Counted from the stretch's first letter, positions 7,488-16,478 are shown. The stretch is DNA of 32,673 bases from JAXJQF01 sp036311285 (GCA_036311285.1 JAXJQF010000001.1:1-32673); one strand, 5' to 3'. Program-made: numbers and translations. Notes: generated by a model from the sequence alone, not told the origin.

Positions 7488-7534
7488 TAATTACAATGCT
7501 ATTTAATGTTTATTTAACCTTAACATTGTAATTA
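7488..7534 (+). promoter_or_regulatory. inverted repeat immediately upstream of pheA (possible leader hairpin)
   Basis: TAATTACAATG (7488-7498) and CATTGTAATTA (7524-7534) form an 11-bp stem 26 bp before the first pheA ATG, followed by a T-rich run (TTGTTTTATTTTTC). An alternative stem AATGTT/AACATT (7505-7510 with 7522-7527) overlaps it, so two exclusive folds are possible, as in attenuators. I found no phenylalanine-rich leader peptide. Confidence 0.35.
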
Positions 7535-7559
7535 ATGAATTGTTTTATTTTTCTTTGTA

Positions 7560-8750
7560 ATGCAAGAACCAAGAATAATTATGATGTTTAAAGATATTTC
7601 ACAAATAAGAACAGATATCAATGATATCGATGACAAATTATTAGAGTTATTAAGTAAAAGAACACAATTAATTTTAGATGTTGCAAATTTTAAATATCAT
7701 AACGATAAAAAAGTTAAGGATGAGCAAAGAGAAGAAGCTCACTTAAACTCGTTAATGACAAAGGCTTCAGAGCTTGGTGTATCTCCTAAACTTATCAATG
7801 AAATCTATACTGCAATTTATGATGATTCATGCAGCAAACAGTTATCATATATAAACGCAATGCGTGCCAAAAACAACCAAGAAAGTGATTTAAAGGTTGC
7901 ATTTTTAGGAGAAAAAGGCACATATTCATATCTTGCAACATACAAATACTTCCATGCATACAAAGAACATATCATTGAAAAAAATTGCACATCTTTTAAT
8001 GAAATTGTTGCAGCTGTTGAAAATAATGAAGTAGATTGTGCACTACTTCCTATTGAAAACACTTCTTCAGGCTGTATAAATGAAGTTTATGATTTACTTC
8101 AAGATGCAAAGATTAAAATTATAGGAGAACTTACATACCCTATTGAACATTGCATACTTTCTAAAAACAAAAATATAGATTTAGCTAATATTAAAACAGT
8201 ATATGGTCACGCTCAACCTATTTCTCAATGCTCTACTTGGTTAAATAAAAACTTTAAAGATGTTAAAATCATTCCTGTTTCATCATCTTCGGAAGCTATG
8301 ACAAAAGCATACGAAGACACAACAGGTACAGTTGTTGCGATCGGATGCGAGGAATCTGGTTTAATTTATAATTTAAATGCTATTCAAAGAAATATCGCTA
8401 ATCAAAAACATAACATTACTAGATTTATAGTTGTTGGAAAACAAGAGATTTGCGTACCAAACGATGCATTAGCAAAGACATCTATCATATTTTCAACTGA
8501 AAATAAACCTGGAGCACTGGTTAATGTTTTAAATGTATTCAGCAAGCACAACATAAACATCTGCAAGCTTCAATCTCGCCCTCGTTCTCCTAATGATACT
8601 AAAAATAATGCGATTTGGGCTGAAACTTTCTACGCAGATATCCAAATCAACACCAACTCAATATTAATGCAAAATATTTTAAAGGAACTGCAATCATTTA
8701 CAGGTTTTGTTAAAATATTGGGTTGTTACGAGCAAAACACTCAAAAATAA
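7560..8750 (+). CDS. pheA: bifunctional chorismate mutase/prephenate dehydratase (P-protein)
   Basis: Converts chorismate to prephenate and then to phenylpyruvate, the branch to phenylalanine. The mutase domain (about residues 10-100) keeps the expected active-site set: Arg in QIRTD, Arg in SKRTQ, Lys in ANFKY, Asp/Arg/Glu in KDEQREE and Gln in SKQLS. The dehydratase domain (about 110-290) has FLGEKGTYSYLA, LPIENTSSGCINEVYDLL and the catalytic-loop ITRFIVVG. The ACT regulatory domain (about 300-390) has the PGALV motif, but the usual ESRP reads QSRP, followed by a short insertion (SPNDTKNNA). Feedback inhibition by phenylalanine may therefore differ. Total 396 aa against 386 in E. coli. The start is uncertain: ATGs at 7560, 7581 and 7584 are all in frame with no clear ribosome-binding site. 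Confidence 0.93.
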   Translation: MQEPRIIMMFKDISQIRTDINDIDDKLLELLSKRTQLILDVANFKYHNDKKVKDEQREEAHLNSLMTKASELGVSPKLINEIYTAIYDDSCSKQLSYINAMRAKNNQESDLKVAFLGEKGTYSYLATYKYFHAYKEHIIEKNCTSFNEIVAAVENNEVDCALLPIENTSSGCINEVYDLLQDAKIKIIGELTYPIEHCILSKNKNIDLANIKTVYGHAQPISQCSTWLNKNFKDVKIIPVSSSSEAMTKAYEDTTGTVVAIGCEESGLIYNLNAIQRNIANQKHNITRFIVVGKQEICVPNDALAKTSIIFSTENKPGALVNVLNVFSKHNINICKLQSRPRSPNDTKNNAIWAETFYADIQINTNSILMQNILKELQSFTGFVKILGCYEQNTQK

Positions 8751-8854
8751 CATTGTTCAATTGTTTATTTGGAACAACATGCTATAGAATACATTTTACG
8801 ATTTAATGTACTGTAGGTTTAAAATTTAATTTATAAATTACGAATAACATTCAT

Positions 8855-8883
8855 GGGCTGTTAATAAATTGTTTTTACAGCCC
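8855..8883. repeat. hairpin upstream of the DUF2802 gene
   Basis: GGGCTGT (8855-8861) and ACAGCCC (8877-8883) with a 15-nt A/T-rich loop. It could form in the 3' end of the pheA transcript; the downstream sequence is A-rich rather than T-rich, so it is a weak terminator on the plus strand. TATAAT at 8887-8892 follows and may be the -10 of the next gene. A second small stem, TTGTTC/GAACAA, lies at about 8755-8777. Confidence 0.35.
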
Positions 8884-8915
8884 AAATATAATAAAAATAA
8901 AGGTATAGGATAACA

Positions 8916-9458
8916 ATGGATACAGTTTTACTTCTTTTATCTATTTTTTCATTCATTACTTCAATTGTAGCTATAGGATATTGCTTATACCTACAAAGCT
9001 CTCTTAAGAAGATTCATCAAGATATGCACGCAAATATTACAGATATTTCCCATACCCACAACAGCACAAGAAAGCAAGTTGAAGAAATATTAACTGGTAA
9101 CCTTGGTGTAATTAAAAAATTAAACTCTCTATCAGAAGAATTTATGACTTTAAGCGATAAACAAAATGAATTAAGTCTAAAGGATCCTGAAAACAAATTA
9201 TATAGTCGTGCCAAAAAGATGATTGAACTTGGTGCTGATATAAATGAAGTTATTAGAGAATGTGAAATACCTTTAGCGGAAGCTGAATTATTATTTAGAG
9301 TCCAAAACAAACCTACAGGTACCGTTAGTCCTATACAAAACGACATTCAACCAGAATACAAAACAGAAACTAATAGTACAAAAGTTGTATCAGATTATGA
9401 AGATACCCATTCTTCTATTCCGAAAGAAGCCCAAGGCATGATGCAATTTTTTAAATAA
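8916..9458 (+). CDS. DUF2802-family membrane-anchored protein
   Basis: 180 aa. One N-terminal transmembrane segment (about residues 4-26) precedes a helical, charged middle (30-90), then a DUF2802-like block, YSRAKKMIELGADINEVIREC followed by EIPLAEAELLFRVQ (about 98-132). This resembles a small helix-turn-helix fold. The tail (135-180) is polar and probably disordered. DUF2802 proteins are common in flagellated gammaproteobacteria, often near chemotaxis or flagellar genes; their biochemical role is not established. Here it stands alone with its own terminator, although a FleQ/FlrA-like gene lies 10 kb away. The family match is from memory of the AEKGADxxELxxxCGLxxxEAELL pattern. Confidence 0.7.
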   Translation: MDTVLLLLSIFSFITSIVAIGYCLYLQSSLKKIHQDMHANITDISHTHNSTRKQVEEILTGNLGVIKKLNSLSEEFMTLSDKQNELSLKDPENKLYSRAKKMIELGADINEVIRECEIPLAEAELLFRVQNKPTGTVSPIQNDIQPEYKTETNSTKVVSDYEDTHSSIPKEAQGMMQFFK

Positions 9459-9486
9459 CATTTAATTTTCTATCTCATATTCCAAT

Positions 9487-9518
9487 AAAACCTTGAAAAC
9501 TCAAGGTTTTATTATTTT
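9487..9518 (+). terminator. rho-independent terminator after the DUF2802 gene
   Basis: AAAACCTTGA (9487-9496), loop AAAC, TCAAGGTTTT (9501-9510), followed by ATTATTTTTA. It isolates the SMC operon from upstream transcription. Confidence 0.8.
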
Positions 9519-9656
9519 TAAACATGTTTGTTTAGAGATTCAAAACATTAAAAATGAACTTTTAAAACTAAGCCCTCAATAAAACATTTTCACCTTAAAT
9601 AATGTATAATGTACAAACTTTTCACACAAAAATTAATAACTAGAACGCTGTAAGTC

Positions 9657-12600
9657 ATGACTAATACAAATTATTTTGCAAAAGAAATCATTGGATTAAA
9701 AAGAATAGTTCTTATCAACTCATATATAAAATCAGAAAATAATACAAACAATGTATTTGAATTTGATTTCAATACCCATTCACAAGTAAATGGAGCCAAT
9801 GGTTCTGGAAAAACAAGTTTACTTAAACTAATTCCATTCTTTTATGGAAGTGATCCTGGCAAAATCACATCACTTAGTAATGTTAAAAAAAGTTTTTCTG
9901 GTTATTACCTACCTACTTCTGATAGCCATATAGTTTTCGAATACACTTCAAACGAAAACAAAACTGTTCATGTTATTGTATCCAACGCAAGCAATAACGC
10001 TAACAGTACAACGTTAGCATATAAATTCATACCATGTGAATTTTCAACATTAGATTTCATAAAATACGATGAAGTAAGCAATACTTATATTGCTAAATCA
10101 TGGCTTGAATACAAAGATACATTAAGAAAAAAAGATATAAAAACAGAAGCCATTATTACATCTGTTGAAGCTTATAGAAACGTTATTCAGAACATTCCTA
10201 ACTCTGATAACGCATTCTTAAGAAAGAAATACAGTTTATCCACAGGAAGAAAAGAATTAAAGTACATTGATAGCATTGCATTAAGCCTTATCACAGGTCA
10301 TATAAGTTTTGACAACATCAAGCTTTTATTGACTGAAATAATTAAGAAAAATCACCAAAATATCAAGTTACAATTAAAACAAAATGATATCAACTCTTGG
10401 TGCGATGCTACCTCTGCATATAATGAAGTAGCTAAATTAAACAAAGAATTTAATACAGTAATTAGTAAATACCAAAACTACAAACAAGCTAAAAACATTC
10501 TTGAAACATGTAAGGAGTATTTAAATTACTATAAAATTAAATTAGAAGAAGATATCAGTGAAACTCAATCCCAACTTCAAAAAGAAAAAGAAGCTAAGAA
10601 AAACTTTATTGAAATCAACGGTGAAAAGACTGAGGATATACGTAAAGATTTGGTTAGATTAGATGAACTTGTAAAAATCAAAGAACAAGAAATCATCGAC
10701 ATCGAAGACAAAGAAGAATACTACCAAAATATAGACGCTCACATTTGGACAGATAAATTTAAAAATCAAAGCAAGTTAAAGTCTTCATTAGAAAAAGATA
10801 AGGACGTTTTAAATTCAATGTCAGCTAAATACAATGACATTGATATTGAATTTACACGCAAAGTTGAAAAAGCAAAACTTGAGAAGAATGAAAACAACGC
10901 TAAGTTAACAAAATCTTTGAATGAACTAAACTTAGATAAAAACCATAAGATACATAACATTCAAATATCGTTCAACGAGCAATTAGCTTCAAACAAAGCA
11001 AAAGAAGCTTCACTAATCCATGACATTGAAAAAGAAATTGTTGTTCGTAAAGGCGAACTTGCTAAGAACGAATTTGCAATCAAGAATATCTCTATTCCTG
11101 CTGAATTAGAAGAACAATTAAACGCAGTCAACAAGCAGTTATCAGAATTTCAAACACTTGCTCGCAAAAAAGAAAGGGAACTGCGAGAATTACAATCTAA
11201 GCTTATCAAACTTGAAGCTCAACGTAATCATTGTGTTACATCTTGTTCTTCATGCATTCAGAAAATACAAACATTTACCTCTGATTTAAACAGTGTAAAT
11301 CTTAAACTTGCACCTGAAAATAAATCTCTGATTTCTTTCTTAAATGAAAAGTCCCCAAACTGGAAAAACACTATTGGAAAGGTATTAAACGAAGATTTAT
11401 TAAAAAACGAAGAGCTTGACCCTTGTTTAATAGAAGATAAGAATGAAGTAGAAATAATAAATGACAATACATTTATTATTATTGGCAATCTTAAAATCAA
11501 TATTTCAAATGTTTCTAGTTCACAAAAAGACGACCCAGAATTATTAGAAAAGAAACGTTTTTTACAAGCTGAAATTGAAAAAGAAAAAGAAAAAGAAACA
11601 AACTTTAAAAACGAAATCAAACTGCTTGAAGAACAAATAAAAGAACTAAACAACAAGATTTCAATTATATCTTCGGAAGAAGACTATGATCTAAGAATCA
11701 GCGAATTAGAACAACAAATTTCTAGCCTACAGCATAAAACTACAACTCATAAGAAAAACGCTGAACAAATATTAAATGCAGAAATTTCTACTCTAAACAA
11801 AACTATTAAGCAACTTAATCAAAAAATAAATGCTGTAAAGGAAGAATACCAAGAAATTAACGAAGAATTAAATTCTAATCATTTAGCTAATAAGTCTGAT
11901 ATCGAAACAAATTATAAAAACGAAGTAGATAGTATTAATAGCTTAATTGATGCAAATGAAAAGCAATACAAAACTAACATCAATGAATATAACCTAATTA
12001 AAAAGTCAAAGATGTTAAATCAAGGTATCGACCCTGATTTATTAGATACTCTTACTAACCGTATCAATGATACGCAAAAAGAAATAGAAAGTATAAATGA
12101 ACATGAAGATTTAGTTAACGAATACACCACTTGGCTAAATACTGTAGGTAAATTACTTGCCCAGAAAAGATCTGAACTTCCTTCTCTAAAAGCAGACAGA
12201 GCTAATGCAAAACAAGTATTAGAGCAAAAAGAAAGTGAACATAAAAAGAAAATCAAATTATTTGATGAAGAACTGCAAAGACTAAACAACAGCATCGAAC
12301 AACATGAAAAGAATCTCAAGGAAATTCGTAGCAGAACTGAAAAACTAACAGAATTAAGCTTTAACTCAGAAAAAGCAAAAGAATGTGATTGGCCTGTTAA
12401 TAGCTTAATTTCAGATATCAACCATCGTACAGATGAATATATCAGTAACGAAAATGCAATGCTTGATGCTATTAACAGTATAAACAACTGTATGATATCG
12501 ATACCTAATAGCGAACTTGGAAAACTTTGGTTCCAAAGAGACTCAATTGAAAGTTCTGAATTTAAAGTTGATGAATCAGCAACAGAAAAGCAACGCCAAA

Positions 12601-13424
12601 TATTTGTAGCAGCATCTGTTACACAATTAATTGTTGAAAACATACTTCCTAAACAGAAGCAACTACTATTAGAAAATGGTCAAAATATTACTCATATGAT
12701 TACAGAATACTATAATCATTTAAGAGACTTTGACAATAGAATAAAAAGTTTTAGTAACAGAATTTCAAGAATCGTTTCTAACAATCTACAATTTGAAGCC
12801 TTTGATGAGTTTAGTATTCATTTAGAAACAAGACTTAAGAAAATAGCAGGTTGGACCTATATTGAAAAAATTGCTGAGGGGTACAATGAATGGAACTCAA
12901 ACGGGAAAATAAAAGGTGAACTACCTAGTGAAACTTTAGTCCAGGATATTAGATTGTTTGCAAATCAATTCTCAAACGGTCAATTAGAAAATGACTTAAG
13001 CGACTTATTCAATATAGTGTTTGAAGTAATTGAAAACGGTAAACATAAGAAAGCTACAACAGCAAGAGAACTAGAAGATCTAAGTTCAAATGGTTTAACT
13101 TTCTTACTGATCTGTGCATTATATATAAGCTTAATCAATGAAGCTCGTGACAATCAGGAAATAGAAGTTCATTGGCCTGTAGATGAAATGAGCAAGCTAT
13201 CAAATACAAACATTCATCTACTGATGAAGGTTATGAACCATAACAATATTGTTATGGTTTCTGCCGCTCCAGATTTAAGTCCTGCCGTAGCAATTGAATT
13301 TAAGAACATTTATCGTATTGCTAAAGATGGTGTATACACTAATAATGCAGCAGTTGATCCGATTGGAGCAATAATAGAAGAAGCTCTTAACAAAGATGAA
13401 CTAGGAGTAAATATAAATGCTTAG
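9657..13424 (+). CDS. SMC/condensin-type ATPase, MksB/JetC-like (DUF3584-like)
   Basis: A 1255-aa SMC-architecture ATPase. The N-terminal head has Walker A GANGSGKT at 46-53. A long Lys/Glu-rich coiled coil spans about 270-530 and 640-960. Between them lies a compact segment (about 550-635) with SPNWKNTIGKVLNEDLL, the expected hinge position. The C-terminal head carries a signature-like LSSNG (1142-1146) and Walker B ending VHWPVDEM (Asp1176-Glu1177). SMC proteins load on DNA with a kleisin and KITE partners to extrude or trap loops; the next two genes fit these partners. I favour an Mks/Wadjet-type condensin over Rad50 because of the context. A CSSC motif (530-533, with Cys526) at the end of the coil recalls a zinc hook. 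TATAAT at 9605-9610 is a possible -10; the ribosome-binding site is poor. Confidence 0.8.
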   Translation: MTNTNYFAKEIIGLKRIVLINSYIKSENNTNNVFEFDFNTHSQVNGANGSGKTSLLKLIPFFYGSDPGKITSLSNVKKSFSGYYLPTSDSHIVFEYTSNENKTVHVIVSNASNNANSTTLAYKFIPCEFSTLDFIKYDEVSNTYIAKSWLEYKDTLRKKDIKTEAIITSVEAYRNVIQNIPNSDNAFLRKKYSLSTGRKELKYIDSIALSLITGHISFDNIKLLLTEIIKKNHQNIKLQLKQNDINSWCDATSAYNEVAKLNKEFNTVISKYQNYKQAKNILETCKEYLNYYKIKLEEDISETQSQLQKEKEAKKNFIEINGEKTEDIRKDLVRLDELVKIKEQEIIDIEDKEEYYQNIDAHIWTDKFKNQSKLKSSLEKDKDVLNSMSAKYNDIDIEFTRKVEKAKLEKNENNAKLTKSLNELNLDKNHKIHNIQISFNEQLASNKAKEASLIHDIEKEIVVRKGELAKNEFAIKNISIPAELEEQLNAVNKQLSEFQTLARKKERELRELQSKLIKLEAQRNHCVTSCSSCIQKIQTFTSDLNSVNLKLAPENKSLISFLNEKSPNWKNTIGKVLNEDLLKNEELDPCLIEDKNEVEIINDNTFIIIGNLKINISNVSSSQKDDPELLEKKRFLQAEIEKEKEKETNFKNEIKLLEEQIKELNNKISIISSEEDYDLRISELEQQISSLQHKTTTHKKNAEQILNAEISTLNKTIKQLNQKINAVKEEYQEINEELNSNHLANKSDIETNYKNEVDSINSLIDANEKQYKTNINEYNLIKKSKMLNQGIDPDLLDTLTNRINDTQKEIESINEHEDLVNEYTTWLNTVGKLLAQKRSELPSLKADRANAKQVLEQKESEHKKKIKLFDEELQRLNNSIEQHEKNLKEIRSRTEKLTELSFNSEKAKECDWPVNSLISDINHRTDEYISNENAMLDAINSINNCMISIPNSELGKLWFQRDSIESSEFKVDESATEKQRQIFVAASVTQLIVENILPKQKQLLLENGQNITHMITEYYNHLRDFDNRIKSFSNRISRIVSNNLQFEAFDEFSIHLETRLKKIAGWTYIEKIAEGYNEWNSNGKIKGELPSETLVQDIRLFANQFSNGQLENDLSDLFNIVFEVIENGKHKKATTARELEDLSSNGLTFLLICALYISLINEARDNQEIEVHWPVDEMSKLSNTNIHLLMKVMNHNNIVMVSAAPDLSPAVAIEFKNIYRIAKDGVYTNNAAVDPIGAIIEEALNKDELGVNINA

Positions 13425-14037
13425 AACTACAATTGAATTACTTTTAAAGGGTGAATTTATTTGTCCATTTGTTACTCCAAAGGCTTACCAATTTTTATCA
13501 GATCCTGACGACCGTAAGCTAGTAGAAGATATTCTACAAGCTATGGGAAGAAAAGTATCTCAAACAGCAAATGGAAACGCGTTCTTTGCTACATGGGTCG
13601 ACATTGGTGACAATGAAAGAAAAGAAATTAAAGCTCAATTTCAACAATTAAAAGCCCTTATTCGCCCTGCCGTAGAATTTATCCTACTAACAATGGAATG
13701 TAACTTAAGAGATAATCCATTAGGCCCCGGCGATCAAATTAGTGAAGCTCAAATTCTGAGTAAGCTCCAAAACGATAACTTCTTAGCAGAAAAGGCTTAT
13801 TGGTTAAACCAATACATAAATAGAAGAAAAAGTAACGATCCTTTACCACAGGTACTTAAAGCAATCTTTGATTTTATGAAGAAAAATGACATCATTTACG
13901 AGCAGATACCAAACTCTCGTAAATTCACTATTACAGGCAAAATTGATTACATATATGAAGTTTTGTCATATATTGATTCTCATGAACAAATCTTAGAAGA
14001 AAGTACACCAAAAATAATTCAAGAGGAATTATTCTAA
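13417..14037 (+). CDS. MukE/MksE/JetB-like condensin accessory (KITE-type) protein
   Basis: 206 aa. Its ATG overlaps the end of the SMC gene by 8 bp (ATGCTTAG), indicating translational coupling. The start, ELLLKGEFICPF, is followed by a short helical region. A β-turn block, GNAFFATWVDIGDNERK, precedes a long hydrophobic helix (KALIRPAVEFILLTME). The C-terminal segment, PLPQVLKAIFDFMKKNDIIYE then SRKFTITGKIDYIYEVLSYI, looks like a winged helix and resembles the second wHTH of MukE (SLNRLRRLGMV...FRITESVFRF). MukE-family (KITE) proteins bind the kleisin and regulate SMC ATPase and DNA binding. The assignment rests on pattern, size and position between an SMC and a kleisin-sized gene, not on a database match. 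Confidence 0.62.
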   Translation: MLRTTIELLLKGEFICPFVTPKAYQFLSDPDDRKLVEDILQAMGRKVSQTANGNAFFATWVDIGDNERKEIKAQFQQLKALIRPAVEFILLTMECNLRDNPLGPGDQISEAQILSKLQNDNFLAEKAYWLNQYINRRKSNDPLPQVLKAIFDFMKKNDIIYEQIPNSRKFTITGKIDYIYEVLSYIDSHEQILEESTPKIIQEELF

Positions 14038-15326
14038 TGGCTAGTGATAAAAAGATAGGTACTCACGAAACCATTAAGACTTTCTTAAAAGATCTTGTAA
14101 GTGGTGCTGAGCTAATAATCAAGGCTTATGAAAATAACCTTGAAGACACATACGATGAAACAATAAACATCAATACCTTAAATAAATTACAAGAACAACG
14201 TATTTTAATGAAGGTATTTGATAGTTATAGATTGAATCCACAGCTTAATAGAATCATTAACAATATACTAGATATCGACCGTTCAAGATATATAGAAGTA
14301 GGTTTTAAACGTCGTTTAGAACCTCTTTATAGAATTTCAAATAGCTATATCGAACATAAAAAGAATAATGATAATGAGCTAGCCGAGGAAACTCTAAAAG
14401 ACTTGGAACAGCTGGTATTTGAAATTATATACGACGCTCAGACATCTGTAAGAAATCTAGGCAATAGAATTCAAACTCAATTTGGTTTTGTACATAGTCT
14501 GAAGGACAAAATATCTGAAAATGAATCTGCAATAAAAATTGCTGGTTCCCTTGTTGACAACCTTACATCATTCTCCTTTAATAACATGATGAAAATTATA
14601 GAGTCATCTGGTAGCTATAATGATAGAAAACTATATAACATATTATGTAACACATTATTACCAGAACTTGCTAAATGCCAAAATGACTTAAATTCCATCC
14701 TTACCAAGCTTAGAGAGATGTTAGTTGTTTTTAGAAAACAAATACATCAAACATCATTATTAAAAGCGTTTAACGAGAAATTTATTAAGGACAACGGTTA
14801 TCAAATTAGTGACCAATATGTAAATAATATAGAACCTCATTATTTATTTACTAGAGCTGCTAGTTTAGAAATAAAGAATTACGCTGATCTTAATGATGAA
14901 AAGAACATTAAGGATATTGAAAAGATAGTAAGCTCATTAAAAGCAAACGAAGTTGATGAATCTGTTCCTCAATCAACTATCAATACCCAAGCAATAGGTT
15001 CAACAGAGCCTCCAAAAATTAAAACATGTGAAATCAAATTTGAAGGATTGGAGCAGGAACTTATTATCTTCTTTAAAAAAGTTCTATCAAATAATGACTC
15101 AATTAGTGCTGCACAATACCATAAAGACAACAAACTCGAATATAGATTAGACCATTGGCTATTTGCAGTAGGTTCTTATTATGAAGACCAAACAGTTGAA
15201 AGAAAGAAGTACTTTAATACTCCAAACTATAGAGGCATCTACCTTTACGAAGAACAGAAAATTGGAAACAAAATTCTACAGGATATAGAACTTTCTCGTA
15301 ACCAAGAAATCTTTAATAACAAATAA
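14037..15326 (+). CDS. putative kleisin (MukF/MksF/JetA-position) of the SMC operon
   Basis: 429 aa, started by an ATG that shares one base with the preceding stop (TAATG), so it is tightly coupled. The product is mostly helical. An N-terminal domain (about 1-110) contains LDIDRSRYIEVGFKRRLEPLYRI. A long helical middle (110-275) follows, then a linker (about 300-330, SVPQSTINTQAIGSTEPP), and a C-terminal domain (335-429) with FEGLEQELIIFFKKVL and LDHWLFAVGSYYEDQ. This layout, with N and C domains joined by a flexible linker, is what a kleisin bridging SMC heads would have. I cannot identify a kleisin motif directly; the call depends on context. No nuclease or Toprim-like gene (MksG/JetD) follows; a terminator comes 5 bp after the stop codon. 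Confidence 0.5.
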   Translation: MASDKKIGTHETIKTFLKDLVSGAELIIKAYENNLEDTYDETININTLNKLQEQRILMKVFDSYRLNPQLNRIINNILDIDRSRYIEVGFKRRLEPLYRISNSYIEHKKNNDNELAEETLKDLEQLVFEIIYDAQTSVRNLGNRIQTQFGFVHSLKDKISENESAIKIAGSLVDNLTSFSFNNMMKIIESSGSYNDRKLYNILCNTLLPELAKCQNDLNSILTKLREMLVVFRKQIHQTSLLKAFNEKFIKDNGYQISDQYVNNIEPHYLFTRAASLEIKNYADLNDEKNIKDIEKIVSSLKANEVDESVPQSTINTQAIGSTEPPKIKTCEIKFEGLEQELIIFFKKVLSNNDSISAAQYHKDNKLEYRLDHWLFAVGSYYEDQTVERKKYFNTPNYRGIYLYEEQKIGNKILQDIELSRNQEIFNNK

Positions 15327-15330
15327 ATCA

Positions 15331-15366
15331 AAAGCACCTAATACAATTTAGGTGCTTTGAATTTTA
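15331..15366. terminator. terminator between the SMC operon and the convergent lacI-type gene
   Basis: AAAGCACCTAA (15331-15341), loop TACAAT, TTAGGTGCTTT (15348-15358), followed by GAATTTTAAAT. On the minus strand it is followed by TGATTTATTTG. It may work in both directions. Confidence 0.75.
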
Positions 15367-15413
15367 AATCTTTAAAAAATATAGAAACAAAAATACTTAA
15401 GAAAATATAAGCA

Positions 15414-16478
15414 TTACGCTATCTCAGTAACACTATCTCTCTCAACTATAACTGGTTCAAACTTCAAACCTTCATATGATATTTCAAATGGTTCCACATT
15501 TTCAGCATCACTATTATTATCTTTCTTCTTATCCTGTTCATCACGTTTCTTAAGGATATCTAACGCAAGTTTAGCCGCTCTCATTCCCACTTCTTCAATA
15601 GGATACTGAACTGTAGTTAACTTTGGTTTAATGTAGTTAGTAATTGGATTATTATCGTAACCAATTACACTAACTTTTGAAGGAACAGATAAATTAGCTG
15701 CTTCTAACGCACTAACAGCCCCAATAGCCATAGCATCGTTATATGCTACAACAGCAGTGAAATCAGCAGATTTCTTTAATAAATTCTCTACAGCAACACT
15801 ACCACCGTTTTCACTCGGGAAAGCATAGCTTACTAAGTTTTCATCAAATGAGATATTCGCTTTCTTTAAAGCATGCTTATACCCTTCTAATCTTGATTGT
15901 GCATCAGGATTAGACTTTTCATCTGAACTTAAGTATGCAATTCTCTTATGTCCCTTTTTAATCAATAATTCCATTGCAGATTCAAGTCCCTTAGAGATAT
16001 CTACCCATACGCAAAGGTCTTTGATTTCTGGAATCAAACGGTTTACAAAAACCATTGGGATATTGCTTTTGTTAATTTCTAATAATTCTTCATCACTTAA
16101 TGCTTTGGAATGAACAATTAGGGCGTCACATCTTCTTAGTAATAAAGCATCGATGCTGTCCTTTTCACGATCATGCTCATGATTACCTGACATTACAATT
16201 ACATATTTATTTTCTGGCAAGATGATATTTTCAATACCGCGCATCATTTGTGCAAAGAAAGGACCACCACAAAGATCTCCAACTAATACACCGATACAAT
16301 TTGATCTTTTACTAACAAGAGCTTGAGCAAAACTATTTGGTTGGAAGTTTAATTCTTCCATAGCCTTTAATACCGCAGCTTCCTTTGCTGGAGCTACTTT
16401 TGCAGATTTATTAATAACTCTTGATACTGTTGAGATTGACACATTAGCCAATCTAGATACATCTTTTATTGTTGCCAT
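15414..16478 (-). CDS. LacI/GalR-family transcriptional regulator
   Basis: 354 aa. The N-terminal DNA-binding domain reads IKDVSRLANVSISTVSRVIN (residues 4-23), followed by the hinge helix (NSFAQALVSKRSN, about 48-60). The periplasmic-binding-protein-like effector domain has IGVLVGDLCGGPFFAQMMRG, GHKRIAYLSS and VSVIGYDNNPIT. It is GalR/GalS-like in sequence, suggesting a sugar effector, but no transport or catabolic genes are adjacent. A highly charged, low-complexity insert (KKRDEQDKKKDNNSDAEN, about 313-330) interrupts the C-terminal part and is unusual. Two inverted repeats lie upstream, so autoregulation is likely. The effector cannot be predicted. Confidence 0.9.
   Translation of the reverse strand: MATIKDVSRLANVSISTVSRVINKSAKVAPAKEAAVLKAMEELNFQPNSFAQALVSKRSNCIGVLVGDLCGGPFFAQMMRGIENIILPENKYVIVMSGNHEHDREKDSIDALLLRRCDALIVHSKALSDEELLEINKSNIPMVFVNRLIPEIKDLCVWVDISKGLESAMELLIKKGHKRIAYLSSDEKSNPDAQSRLEGYKHALKKANISFDENLVSYAFPSENGGSVAVENLLKKSADFTAVVAYNDAMAIGAVSALEAANLSVPSKVSVIGYDNNPITNYIKPKLTTVQYPIEEVGMRAAKLALDILKKRDEQDKKKDNNSDAENVEPFEISYEGLKFEPVIVERDSVTEIA

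Noticed and set aside
12020..12643. Long antisense frame (207 codons) inside the SMC gene, and similar ones in pgk, pheA and slt
   Set aside because: They are Ser/Phe/Leu-rich mirror frames caused by the biased codons of the true genes, with no ribosome-binding sites or motifs.
9657..15326. Calling the SMC operon a complete Wadjet (JetABCD) defence system
   Set aside because: No JetD/MksG nuclease gene is present beside it and the order is reversed, so defence function is not supported from this window.
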